64,000 nt of DNA from Paracoccaceae bacterium. Its GTDB lineage: Bacteria > Pseudomonadota > Alphaproteobacteria > Rhodobacterales > Rhodobacteraceae. The DNA lies in assembly GCA_024236495.1 (NCBI GenBank), contig JACKKJ010000003.1, positions 124,001 to 188,000 on the forward strand, in the 5' to 3' direction. The position numbers and the translations under genes were made by a program. The notes below the pieces were generated by a model, which searched no databases, was not told the origin of the DNA, and saw only the letters and a program-made list of their open reading frames with translations. Shown in pieces: positions 1 through 7,602 of this stretch (the first letter of the stretch is position 1; each line of letters begins with the position of its first letter).

Positions 1-236
1 AAGAAGTTCCACTTCAGGTTGTATTCGCGCACATGGTCGCGGCAGAACCAGAAATAGTCGTCGAGATTGTCGGGCGACTTCGGGGCGCGGTACTGGCCGG
101 CGGCGGTGCAGCCCGCGTGGTCGCAGGCGCGGGTCGAGGTCTCGAAGGCGCCGGACATGCCGCGCTTGCCCTTTGCGCGCCGCTTCTTGTCGGACGCGGC
201 AGAGATATCGAATCCGAAGGGGTCGTTGCTGCTCAT
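1..236 (-). CDS. J-domain (DnaJ-type) protein, 5' part only
   Basis: The frame reads leftward off the window edge, so only about 78 N-terminal residues are present. It begins MSSNDPFGFDIS and continues through a basic stretch (DKKRRAKGKRG), a segment with spaced cysteines (ACDHAGCTAAGQYRAP, later WFCRDHVREYNLKWNFF). This N-terminus resembles the short DnaJ-domain proteins of Rhodobacterales, in which a Cys-containing region precedes a C-terminal J domain. The J domain itself lies outside the window, so the assignment rests on the N-terminus. The start at 236 is preceded by GGAAGG at good spacing. Presumed cytosolic co-chaperone. Confidence 0.7.
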   Translation of the reverse strand, partial: MSSNDPFGFDISAASDKKRRAKGKRGMSGAFETSTRACDHAGCTAAGQYRAPKSPDNLDDYFWFCRDHVREYNLKWNF

Positions 237-314
237 CCTGCCTTCCGAAAACTGGCGTTCCGACTCGGGGCACCAAGTTTAGGGTTTTTGGCGGGGCTTG
301 GAAGGGGCGATGCG

Positions 315-350
315 AAAAAAAACGCCCGACGATTCCACGGCGGGCATTTT
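315..350 (-). terminator. Rho-independent terminator
   Basis: Read on the minus strand, a GCCCG/CGGGC stem (324-328 and 341-345) is followed by G and then eight T residues (complement of the A run at 315-322). It lies about 45 bases downstream of the DUF4177 gene ending at 395 and should end that transcript before the J-domain gene. Confidence 0.75.
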
Positions 351-394
351 CAAGGCCTCATGTTCCGAGGGGCGTGCGACTGCCGAGCCTGGCC

Positions 395-793
395 TTACCC
401 TGCCATGAAGGGCTGGCCCGGGCGCGGGGCGCGAAACGACCGGCCCATGCCCGAGGCGGCAGGGGAAAGAAGCCGGACGCGGCGCGGCGTGACGCCGAGT
501 TGGCTTTCGCTTGTGCGGGTTGCGCCCTGGCCAGGGCGGGTCATCACCTTGACCGGCGCAAGGGTGCTGGTGCGGCGACGAAAGACCATGAAGGATTCGC
601 TGCGCTGGCGGACGAACCCGAGCCAGGTCCGTGAAAGCACGTTTCGATCTTCCGTGCCGACAAGTTCCCAGCCGGCGCGGGCCAGAATTTCCATTTCGCG
701 TGTCGTGAGGCTGGCGGGCGCTCCGATGACAGATTTCAGCCACGTCGCGCCAAAAGCAGGCCTGGAGGCCTGAAAATACTTGAACTCGTACAT
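395..793 (-). CDS. DUF4177-like protein, paralogue 1
   Basis: 132 aa, starts MYEFKYFQA. The central part has the pattern of DUF4177: a helix ending in AGWELVG, a variable stretch, then ESFMVFRR at about residues 66-73. These small alpha/beta proteins have no known biochemical role. The C-terminal third is basic (GVTPRRVRLL) and also occurs in the paralogue at 1219-1617, so the two share full-length homology and probably arose by tandem duplication. No signal peptide or membrane segment is seen. The 12 bases ending six nucleotides before the start are identical in the two paralogues, which supports the start choice. Confidence 0.75.
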   Translation of the reverse strand: MYEFKYFQASRPAFGATWLKSVIGAPASLTTREMEILARAGWELVGTEDRNVLSRTWLGFVRQRSESFMVFRRRTSTLAPVKVMTRPGQGATRTSESQLGVTPRRVRLLSPAASGMGRSFRAPRPGQPFMAG

Positions 794-1218
794 CCTGTTT
801 CACCACTTAACATCAGCCTTCCTTCACCACATGCCGCGCCATCGGTTCGCCAGAACTCTTGGTCGCAGGGCGCCGCTTGCGCGGAAGGCCGTTCACAGGA
901 TGTATCTAACGGGCAATACCCTCCTCCATCCATCGCTCTTAGGGTCACTTGCGTGATCCAAAAGAGATGGAGGGGTTCCTTGGAGGGGGGGGGGGCGAAT
1001 GGCAAGTCAGGGATCGTCCCGGCCATTGAAGGCTAGGCGCCCGACGGCGGACCGGGGCGCGCGCCGGGGTTGGGCGGTAAGGTGTAGATGGTGACGGGAT
1101 CGTCGCGATGCCGCCGGAGCCACCCTGTCGCGCCGACGATCCGTGTCACTGCCCAGGTCCGGGCGGCGGGAGGATTCCCTCGCCCGGGTCAGGGTTCAGC
1201 CGGTGCCGGCCTGTCGCC
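794..1218. other. 425-base gene-free interval between DUF4177 paralogues 1 and 2
   Basis: Contains the leader element GTTAAGTGGTGA (minus strand, 800-811) just upstream of paralogue 1, an uninterrupted run of 11 G at 985-995, and an inverted repeat GGATCGTC/GACGATCC (1097-1104 and 1135-1142) that could fold in the 3' region of the paralogue 2 transcript. A 96-codon frame on the minus strand crosses part of the interval but has no family resemblance and overlaps paralogue 1 out of frame, so it is not called as a gene. Confidence 0.6.
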
Positions 1219-1617
1219 TCAGCTCGCGAGAAGCGGCAGGGCGGGGCGCAGGGAGCGGGGTTGCGGGCGATGGGTGCCGTGGCCGGGGTTGAGCACGCGC
1301 ACGCGGCGCGGCTTGACGCCGGGTTCGCGCCAGGTATCGACGCTTTCGCCCGGACGCGGGCCGATCAGCAGTGGAACATGCGCCCGGATGTCGGTCGGGC
1401 GGCGGAAGACCATGAAGGATTCATGGCGCAGGTGCGACCGGCCGAACCATCCCCGAACCGTGACGGGGCGGTCTTCAAGCCCGATGAATTCCCAGCCTGC
1501 ATCGGCCAGAAGATCCATTTCACGGGCTGCAAGATCTGTAAGGGCTGTTTTGGAGGACTTGTGTCCCTTGCCGCGGCGAACCGGCTTTGGCGCCTGGAAG
1601 TATTTGAACTCGTACAT
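1219..1617 (-). CDS. DUF4177-like protein, paralogue 2
   Basis: 132 aa, the same length as paralogue 1. Starts MYEFKYFQAPKP and has the family core AGWEFIGLEDR followed by ESFMVFRRP. The C-terminal part keeps the PRPGES and GVKPRRVRVL segments in line with paralogue 1. N-terminal codons are nearly identical between the two, while the middle has diverged strongly, so the duplication is not recent. The leader GTTAAGTGGTGA lies at 1624-1635 at exactly the same six-base distance from the start. Function unknown; presumed cytosolic. Confidence 0.75.
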   Translation of the reverse strand: MYEFKYFQAPKPVRRGKGHKSSKTALTDLAAREMDLLADAGWEFIGLEDRPVTVRGWFGRSHLRHESFMVFRRPTDIRAHVPLLIGPRPGESVDTWREPGVKPRRVRVLNPGHGTHRPQPRSLRPALPLLAS

Positions 1618-1953
1618 TTTCAGTCACCACTTAACAACACCACGATCATGCCTGCCACCGCGACTCGTCGCAAGACTGGATCCGCAGGGCACTTCGGACG
1701 TTGTTTTATAGGTTGAGTTGAGTCATTCAAAAATATCTTATTATTTTCAATGCCTTCAATCCATAACTCGTTAGCCTAGGCGGAAGTCGCCCAAAGCAGA
1801 AGTGCCTATGGCCTAAAGTATTCCCGCGCCATACCGTTGAGTGGGCGTCGGCAATGGATCAATGATCAGGAGATTGTTGATCGATCGCCCGCGCGGCGCT
1901 GACCTGGACCGCGAAGGTCTCCGTGCCTTGCGACGCGGGCCCAGAGCCCCGGA
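1618..1953. other. 336-base gene-free interval with AT-rich segment
   Basis: Lies between the end of paralogue 3 and the start of paralogue 2. It includes the most AT-rich stretch of the first 10 kb (about 1715-1780), which probably holds the promoter of paralogue 2. It also contains the inverted repeat GATCAA (1857-1862)/TTGATC (1877-1882) with 14 bases between arms, which could be a hairpin or a regulator site. No reading frame with family resemblance was seen. Confidence 0.55.
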
Positions 1954-2331
1954 TCAGTTCTCGTCCTTGGAGATCTTCGGTTCCTGGCGCTGAAGGACCA
2001 GCGGTTCCCAGGTCGGCGTCGGCGTCGGCTCGGGGGCGCGGTTCGCCGTGAAGCTGGGACGGGGCGTTTCGGAAGGGGTGCTGGAGAAGCTATCGCTGAC
2101 CGGACGGCGGAAGATCATCAGCGTCTGGTGCACGGTGACCGACCGGCGGGCCAGCCCGACCTTGTCTTCGCGGGTGAAGGTATCGGTGCGCACATAGTCC
2201 CAGCCGTCGCGGCCAAGGCGATTCATCTGCTGGACGATGGCATTGGCATAGCGTTCATCGGCTGTCTTGGCGCCTGGCGCCTTCTCGCCCTTTTCGGGCA
2301 AGGGAACGGCCTTGTATTCGTAACGTTGCAT
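1954..2331 (-). CDS. DUF4177-like protein, paralogue 3
   Basis: 125 aa. The start at 2331 (MQRYEYKAVPLPEKG) is chosen over upstream in-frame starts because GGAGGGGG sits a few bases before it and because MxRYEYK is the usual beginning of DUF4177 proteins. The core LGRDGWDYVRTDTF and QTLMIFRRP match the same scaffold as the two neighbours. This copy differs in having a Pro/Thr-rich tail (about residues 90-125) instead of the basic tail. It lacks the GTTAAGTGGTGA leader found at the other two. Divergent from the deacetylase-like gene at 2504. Confidence 0.75.
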   Translation of the reverse strand: MQRYEYKAVPLPEKGEKAPGAKTADERYANAIVQQMNRLGRDGWDYVRTDTFTREDKVGLARRSVTVHQTLMIFRRPVSDSFSSTPSETPRPSFTANRAPEPTPTPTWEPLVLQRQEPKISKDEN

Positions 2332-2503
2332 CGACCCCCTCCGCATGGACCGGCTCAAGATAGCCGATTCGACGCGCCGCGACACCCGCAGGCGAACAGC
2401 GATCTGCCCGGAGGGGACACCGCGCAACAGCCTTGTCTCCCCGGGGGGCTTGTCAAGGGCGCACGGGACGGGTGAACTGCGGTCGCCGGGTACGGAGGGG
2501 CGG

Positions 2504-3613
2504 ATGGCGACGGGATTCTATTTTGACGAACGCTGCATGTGGCATTCGGCGGGGGAACACGCGTTCTTCCTTCCGGTCGGGGGCTATGTGCAGCCGCCCG
2601 CGGGCGGGCAGCATGCCGAAAGCCCGGAAACCAAGCGCCGGTTCCGCAACCTTCTGGACGTGTCGGGGCTTCTGGGCCGTCTTGCGGTGTCCAGCGCCGC
2701 CCCGGCGACGCGCGCCGATCTGGAACGGGTGCATCCCGCCGACTACCTCGACCGGTTCAAGGCGCTGTCGGATGCCGGCGGCGGCGACATGGGGGAGGAG
2801 GCGGCCTTCAGCCGTGGCGGGTACGAGATCGCGGCGCTGGCCGCCGGGCTTGCGATGCGGGGGCTTTCCGATGTGATGGCCCGCACGGTCGACAACGCCT
2901 ATGTCCTGTCGCGTCCGCCCGGGCACCATTGCCTGCCCGACAAGGGCATGGGCTTCTGCCTTCTGGCCAATATCGCCATCGCGCTGGAGGCGCTGCGTGC
3001 CGAACGGGGGCCGCTCAGGGCCGCGGTCGTGGACTGGGACGTGCATCATGGCAACGGGACGGAGGCGATCTATTACGGGCGCGACGACACGCTGACGATC
3101 TCGCTTCATCAGGAGGGGTGTTATCCGACCGATACCGGCCGCGCGGCAGACCGGGGGGAGGGTGCGGGCGAGCGGTGCAACCTCAATGTGCCGCTGCTGC
3201 CGGGCGGCGGGCACCGCGCATATCTGGACGCGATGGAACTGCTTGTCGTGCCCGCGCTGCGCGAATTCCGCCCCGATATCATCGTCATCGCCAGCGGTCT
3301 TGACGCCAACGGCCACGACCCGCTGGCGCGGATGCTGGCGACGTCGGAGACCTTCCGCGAGATGACCCGGATCCTGAAGGCCGAGGCGGCGGCGCTGTGC
3401 GGCGGGCGGCTGGTCGCGGTGCACGAGGGTGGCTATTCGGAGGTGGTCGTGCCCTTCTGCGGCCTCGCCATCGTGGAGGAGCTTTCGGGCCTGCGCACCG
3501 ACGTCAGGGATCCCTTCCTACGCTCGCTGAGGGAAAACCAGCCCGCGCCCGACCTTGTCGCCTTTCAGCGTGCGCGGCTCGCGGCGCAGGCCCGCGCGGT
3601 CTTCGGGGGCTGA
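2504..3613 (+). CDS. Class II histone-deacetylase-like amidohydrolase (acetylpolyamine amidohydrolase family)
   Basis: 369 aa. A zinc-dependent deacetylase of the arginase/HDAC fold: SRPPGHH near residue 137, the zinc-ligand motif WDVHHGNGT near 177, and SGLDANGHDP near 264 are all intact, followed by the glycine-rich HEGGYSE segment late in the protein. Bacterial members remove acetyl groups from polyamines or other small amines; the substrate here cannot be read from sequence. The ATG at 2504 has GGAGGGG five bases upstream, which rules out the longer frame beginning at 2345. A 24-base tandem repeat begins at the stop codon. Confidence 0.9.
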   Translation: MATGFYFDERCMWHSAGEHAFFLPVGGYVQPPAGGQHAESPETKRRFRNLLDVSGLLGRLAVSSAAPATRADLERVHPADYLDRFKALSDAGGGDMGEEAAFSRGGYEIAALAAGLAMRGLSDVMARTVDNAYVLSRPPGHHCLPDKGMGFCLLANIAIALEALRAERGPLRAAVVDWDVHHGNGTEAIYYGRDDTLTISLHQEGCYPTDTGRAADRGEGAGERCNLNVPLLPGGGHRAYLDAMELLVVPALREFRPDIIVIASGLDANGHDPLARMLATSETFREMTRILKAEAAALCGGRLVAVHEGGYSEVVVPFCGLAIVEELSGLRTDVRDPFLRSLRENQPAPDLVAFQRARLAAQARAVFGG

Positions 3614-3667
3614 GGCCGCAATTGGGCCAGCGGCGGAGGCCGCAGTTGGTTCAGCGGCGGAGGCGGC
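3610..3667. repeat. 24-base tandem repeat, about 2.4 copies
   Basis: Copy 1 is 3610-3633, copy 2 is 3634-3657, and a partial third is 3658-3667. The shared unit contains GAGGCCGCA and CAGCGG. The array begins inside the stop codon of the deacetylase-like gene, so slippage there could alter only its 3' untranslated region. Confidence 0.7.
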
Positions 3668-3668
3668 T

Positions 3669-3698
3669 TTGCACGGCAGCGCTCTGGGCGCATACTTC
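3669..3698 (+). promoter_or_regulatory. Possible sigma-70-type promoter
   Basis: TTGCAC (3669-3674), an 18-base spacer and TACTTC (3693-3698), just ahead of the NTF2-like gene. A weak match, judged by eye. Confidence 0.3.
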
Positions 3699-3727
3699 CT
3701 GCGCCGGCACTTGAAGGGAGTTGCACG

Positions 3728-4087
3728 ATGCAGTCACGCGACCAGTCAGAGATCGAGGCCGTCGTGGGTACCTATATCGAGGGGATGATACGGGGTGATC
3801 GCGCGATGCTGGAGCGCGCGTTTCATCCAAGGATGAGCGAGATCGGCCATTTCGAAGGGGCGTTGATGTGGAACGACCGCGACCAGTTCATCGGTCTTTG
3901 CGAGGGGGCAGCCGACCCCGGTCTGCCGGCGTCGTGGACGATCCTGAACCTTTCGGTGTCGGGCGATATCGCTTCGGTTCATGTCGAGGATGACTGGGCG
4001 GGCTTGACCTTCGACGACTACCTGCTTCTCTTGCGCAGCGAGGGCCGCTGGCAGATCGTGTCGAAGGCCTTTCGCGTGCGGCCGTGA
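3728..4087 (+). CDS. NTF2-like / lumazine-binding-like small protein
   Basis: 119 aa. Starts MQSRDQSEIEAVVGTYIEGM and follows the pattern of SnoaL/NTF2-type cone-barrel proteins close to the putative lumazine-binding group: an N-terminal helix pair (EAVVGTYIEGMIRGDRAML), a FHP turn, and a closing strand set ending DYLLLLRSEGRWQIVSKAF. Such proteins may be enzymes or binding domains; no catalytic role can be assigned. The gene probably has its own promoter upstream and a hairpin right after its stop. Confidence 0.75.
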   Translation: MQSRDQSEIEAVVGTYIEGMIRGDRAMLERAFHPRMSEIGHFEGALMWNDRDQFIGLCEGAADPGLPASWTILNLSVSGDIASVHVEDDWAGLTFDDYLLLLRSEGRWQIVSKAFRVRP

Positions 4088-4098
4088 TCGGCGGGACC

Positions 4099-4122
4099 GG
4101 TGGCCGCGTCCGACAGGCCACC
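4099..4122 (+). terminator. Hairpin after the NTF2-like gene
   Basis: Perfect 7-base arms GGTGGCC (4099-4105) and GGCCACC (4116-4122), 11 bases after the stop. There is no proper T run, only TTCC, so termination would be weak. Confidence 0.4.
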
Positions 4123-4170
4123 TTCCCTGCCGCCGTCCTCGCCCGGGGCCCGGCCAGAACGGAGACATGA

Positions 4171-4611
4171 ATGACCCTGACCATCCGCCCGCTTCGCCCC
4201 GGGGACGCGCCCGAATGGCGCCGTCTTTGGACCGCCTACCTCGCCTTCTACGAGACCGGCGCGAGCGAGGAGGTCTACCGCACGACCTTTGCCCGCCTTC
4301 TTGACCCGGAGCGGCCGCAGCAGAACGCGCTGGTGGCCGAAGTCGACGGCCGCCTTGTCGGGCTGGTCCACTACATCTTCCACGCGCACAACTGGCGGAT
4401 CGAGGATGTCTGCTACCTTCAGGATCTGTTCGTGGACCCCGAGGTGCGCGGCACCGGCGCGGGTCGCGCCCTGATCGAGGCGGTCTACGCCGAGGCGGAC
4501 AGGAACGGCACGCCCGCCGTCTACTGGTTGACGCAGGACTTCAACGCCACGGCCCGGCAGCTTTACGACCGGATCGCGAAAGTGTCGCCCTTCATCCGCT
4601 ACAACCGTTAA
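4171..4611 (+). CDS. GNAT family N-acetyltransferase
   Basis: 146 aa, a single GNAT domain. It begins MTLTIRPLRPGDAPEWRRLW, the usual first strand and helix. Motif A is LQDLFVDPEVRGTGAGRALI, with the acetyl-CoA-binding RGTGAG loop near residue 93. The C-terminal strand includes VYWLTQDFNATARQLYDRI, the common end of small-molecule acetyltransferases. The substrate is unknown. Its stop codon overlaps that of gatB on the opposite strand: both lie in TTAA at 4608-4611. Confidence 0.9.
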   Translation: MTLTIRPLRPGDAPEWRRLWTAYLAFYETGASEEVYRTTFARLLDPERPQQNALVAEVDGRLVGLVHYIFHAHNWRIEDVCYLQDLFVDPEVRGTGAGRALIEAVYAEADRNGTPAVYWLTQDFNATARQLYDRIAKVSPFIRYNR

Positions 4612-6125
4612 AGGCCAAGCTTCCTTGCCACCAGGTCGTTGACGGTGGCGGGGTTGGCCTTGCCGCCGGTCGCCTTCAGCACCTGGCCGACGAACCAGCC
4701 GGCGAGCTTGGGGTTCGCCCTGGCCTTTTCCACCTGCGCGGGATTCGCCGCGATGACCTCGTCCACCGCCGCCTCGATCGCGCCGGTATCGGTGACCTGC
4801 TGCATGCCGCGCGCGGCGGCGACGGCGGCCGGATCGGCGCCCTTCTCCTCTGTCCAGAGGATCTCGAAAAGATCCTTGGCCATCTTGCCGGAAATGTCGC
4901 CCTTGGCCATCAGGTCGAGGATGCCGCCAAGCTGGGCCGCCGACAGCGGGCTTTCGGCAATGGCGAGCCCTTCCTTGTTGAGCCGCCCGAACAACTCGTT
5001 GATGACCCAGTTCGCGGCCTGTTTGCCGTCGCGGCCCTTCGCGACGTCTTCGAAGAAGGCGGCGTTCTCGACCTCGGCGGTCAGCACGTTCGCGTCGTAT
5101 TCGGTCATGCCGTAATCGGCCACGAAGCGCGCCTTCTTTTCGTCCGGCAGTTCGGGCATGGAGGCGGCGATGTCATCGACCCAGGCTTGCTCGATATCCA
5201 GCGGCAGGAGGTCGGGGCAGGGGAAATAGCGGTAGTCATGCGCCTCTTCCTTGGACCGCATCGACCGCGTCTCGCCCTTGTCGGGGTCGTAAAGACGGGT
5301 TTCCTGCACCACCTTGCCGCCATCCTCGACGATGGCGATCTGGCGGCGCGCCTCGTATTCGATGGCAGCCTGGATGAAGCGCATGGAGTTCATGTTCTTG
5401 ATCTCGCAGCGCGTGCCAAGATGGCTGAAATCGCCGGTTTCCTGATATTTCTCGTAAGCCCCCGGCTTGCAGACCGACACGTTCACGTCGGCGCGCAGGT
5501 TGCCGTTCTGCATGTTGCCGTCGCAGGTGCCAAGGTAGCGCATGATCTGGCGCAGCTTGGCGACATAGGCCGCCGCCTCCTCGGGCCCCCGGATATCGGG
5601 GCGGGAGACGATCTCCATCAGCGCGACGCCGGTGCGGTTGAGGTCGACGAAGGACATGGTGGGGTCAAGGTCATGGATCGACTTGCCCGCATCCTGTTCA
5701 AGGTGGATGCGCTCGATCCGCACGCGCCGCGCGACGCCCGGGCCCATGTCGACGATCACCTCCCCCTCGCCGACGATGGGGTGGTAAAGCTGGCTGATCT
5801 GATAGCCCTGCGGCAGGTCAGGGTAGAAATAGTTCTTGCGGTCGAAGGCAGAGCGCAGGTTGATCCCGGCCTTGAGGCCCAGCCCGGTGCGCACCGCTTG
5901 GGCCACGCAAAACTCGTTGATGACCGGCAGCATCCCCGGCATCGCCGCATCGACGAAGGAGACGTTGGAATTCGGCTCCGCCCCGAACTCGGTCGAGGCG
6001 CCGGAAAACAGCTTGGCGTTCGAGGCGACCTGGGCATGCACTTCAAGCCCGATCACCAGTTCCCAATCCGACTTGGCGCCGGCAATCACCTTGGGTTTCG
6101 GGGCTTCAAAGGTCAGGTCGAGCAT
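4608..6125 (-). CDS. gatB: Asp-tRNA(Asn)/Glu-tRNA(Gln) amidotransferase subunit B
   Basis: 505 aa, the usual length of GatB. The GatCAB complex converts Glu-tRNA(Gln), and Asp-tRNA(Asn) where needed, to the amidated form using ammonia from glutamine; GatB binds the tRNA and carries the kinase-like active site. Visible signatures are WELVIGLEVHAQV near the N-terminus, FDRKNYFYPDLPQGYQISQ, RIHLEQDAGKS, and a C-terminal YqeY-like tail (about residues 355-505) ending NDLVARKLGL. The start at 6125 (MLDLTFEAPKPKVIAGAKSD) is the only ATG close to the conserved domain. gatA and gatC are not in the window. Confidence 0.97.
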   Translation of the reverse strand: MLDLTFEAPKPKVIAGAKSDWELVIGLEVHAQVASNAKLFSGASTEFGAEPNSNVSFVDAAMPGMLPVINEFCVAQAVRTGLGLKAGINLRSAFDRKNYFYPDLPQGYQISQLYHPIVGEGEVIVDMGPGVARRVRIERIHLEQDAGKSIHDLDPTMSFVDLNRTGVALMEIVSRPDIRGPEEAAAYVAKLRQIMRYLGTCDGNMQNGNLRADVNVSVCKPGAYEKYQETGDFSHLGTRCEIKNMNSMRFIQAAIEYEARRQIAIVEDGGKVVQETRLYDPDKGETRSMRSKEEAHDYRYFPCPDLLPLDIEQAWVDDIAASMPELPDEKKARFVADYGMTEYDANVLTAEVENAAFFEDVAKGRDGKQAANWVINELFGRLNKEGLAIAESPLSAAQLGGILDLMAKGDISGKMAKDLFEILWTEEKGADPAAVAAARGMQQVTDTGAIEAAVDEVIAANPAQVEKARANPKLAGWFVGQVLKATGGKANPATVNDLVARKLGL

Positions 6126-6330
6126 GGGGCGGTCCTTCGTCTGCACGGGGGGCTTTCTAGGGCAGGGGCGCGTGGCAGACAAGGCGGATCGGCGCTGACC
6201 GGCGATCCGGGCCGGGGCGGCGGGTGGCGAATCTTCGCCGATACGCAAAACCCGCGCTTGCACAAGTGGGCGCGTTGCGGAATTTGGCAGTGCCGGACAT
6301 GTGGGGCCGGTTTCACTGGATGCCGCGCGC

Positions 6331-6966
6331 ATGTCCCTGAAAACCCGTTTGGCCGGGACGTCCCGTCTGGCTGGCCTGGCCGCCGCGGCGCTGGCGCTTT
6401 CGCTGCTGTCGGCTTGCGTGACGCCGCAGGCGACGATGGGCGCGAACACCCTGCCGCCGATGCGCTGGGACCATCTGCCGGGAACCGAGGGCTGGACCGC
6501 GTCGACGCTGCAGGCGCTGCGCGGGCACGGCGCCGCGCTGCCGCTGACCGTGCCGCAGGACATCGACACCTTCTGCCCCGGCTACCGCAATGCCGGGATC
6601 GAGGATCGCCGCGCCTTCTGGGCGGGGCTTCTGTCGGCGATCGCGAAATATGAAAGCACCTGGAACCCGACGGCCAAGGGGGGCGGCGGGCGCTGGATCG
6701 GGCTGATGCAGATCGCGCCGGGCACGGCGCAGGCCTTCGACTGCACCGCGCAGGATCGCGCGGGCCTTCAGGACGGCGCGGCGAACCTGTCCTGCGCGGT
6801 GCGTATCGCCGCCCATCAGGTTGCGCGCGACGACGCGATCGTCAGCGACGGGACGAAGGGATGGCGCGGGATCGCGCGCGACTGGGCGCCCATGCGGTCG
6901 GCCGAGAAGCGCGCGGAGATCGCCGCCTGGACCCGCGCCCAGGCCTATTGCGCCGCGAAGGGCTAG
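6331..6966 (+). CDS. Lytic transglycosylase (SLT) domain lipoprotein
   Basis: 211 aa. An N-terminal lipoprotein signal (RLAGLAAAALALSLLSAC) puts the acylated cysteine at residue 29, so the protein is probably membrane-anchored in the periplasm. The SLT fold is visible in AIAKYESTWNP, with the likely catalytic Glu at residue 108, then RWIGLMQIAPGTAQAF. Such enzymes cleave the MurNAc-GlcNAc bond of peptidoglycan. The start at 6331 is preferred over the upstream GTG at 6301 because it directly precedes the signal peptide, although no strong ribosome-binding site is visible. Its stop overlaps that of the convergent neighbour (CTAG at 6963-6966). Confidence 0.85.
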   Translation: MSLKTRLAGTSRLAGLAAAALALSLLSACVTPQATMGANTLPPMRWDHLPGTEGWTASTLQALRGHGAALPLTVPQDIDTFCPGYRNAGIEDRRAFWAGLLSAIAKYESTWNPTAKGGGGRWIGLMQIAPGTAQAFDCTAQDRAGLQDGAANLSCAVRIAAHQVARDDAIVSDGTKGWRGIARDWAPMRSAEKRAEIAAWTRAQAYCAAKG

Positions 6967-7376
6967 ATCAGGACCGGAAGGCCAAGGCCGGCGAATTCCG
7001 CGACCAGTCGGCGGGTGCCGAAACGTTCGGCGCCCGGAAGCGCCAGACGGTCGCCCGAACGCAGGTTGAGCACGCAGCGCGTCGTGTCCCCGACCGGCTG
7101 GTAGACCGTCACGCTGGCGACCTCGGCCAGGGGTACCTGGCGGCGATAGTGGCCCTCGAAGAACTCAAGCCCCCCGTCCGACAGGCGGAATCCGCGGATC
7201 GGATTGATGGCGATGCGCCACAGGACGACGCCCACGAAGAGGAGCGCGAGCAACTGGTGCAACTGCGGCAGGTCGAGATTGTGGACAAGGTAGGCGGAGG
7301 CGATAGCGGCCCCGAGCGCCAGATAGGTTGCAGGCGTACGCGCCTGATGGCGGTATTCGAAGGTTTCACACAACAT
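6963..7376 (-). CDS. Small membrane protein of unknown function
   Basis: 137 aa. Two hydrophobic segments (about residues 14-32, TPATYLALGAAIASAYLVH, and 36-56, QLHQLLALLFVGVVLWRIAI) are followed by a soluble C-terminal part of mostly beta character (GFRLSDGGLEFFEG, then VPLAEVASVTVYQ), reminiscent of bacterial PH-like domains. I do not recognise a named family. It may be an inner-membrane protein with a cytosolic beta domain. The start at 7376 places the first membrane segment close to the N-terminus. Confidence 0.65.
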   Translation of the reverse strand: MLCETFEYRHQARTPATYLALGAAIASAYLVHNLDLPQLHQLLALLFVGVVLWRIAINPIRGFRLSDGGLEFFEGHYRRQVPLAEVASVTVYQPVGDTTRCVLNLRSGDRLALPGAERFGTRRLVAEFAGLGLPVLI

Positions 7377-7602
7377 GGGACTTCACTCGTTACACTGACG
7401 CCAGAGTGACCCAAGCCGACGCATCCGCAAAAGGGAAATCGCCGGCCCTGTCGCAATGGCGCGGCGGAAGAAACACTTGCGGCGCCTGCGCGGCGATTGT
7501 CCGTGGTCCGGGGCTGGTCCGCCGGGGCGGCACCGCGACCCGCGCGGCACGGGCGCCGTCCAGGCGGTGCCGCGCAGGGTGCGATTCGACCGGGTAGGGG
7601 CG

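Noticed and set aside
736..1026. 96-codon minus-strand frame over the G run
   Set aside because: Overlaps DUF4177 paralogue 1 out of frame, contains the G run as a proline stretch, and resembles no family.
1857..1882. GATCAA/TTGATC repeat as an FnrL site
   Set aside because: The spacing of 14 bases between arms does not fit the TTGAT-N4-ATCAA site of FNR-type regulators.
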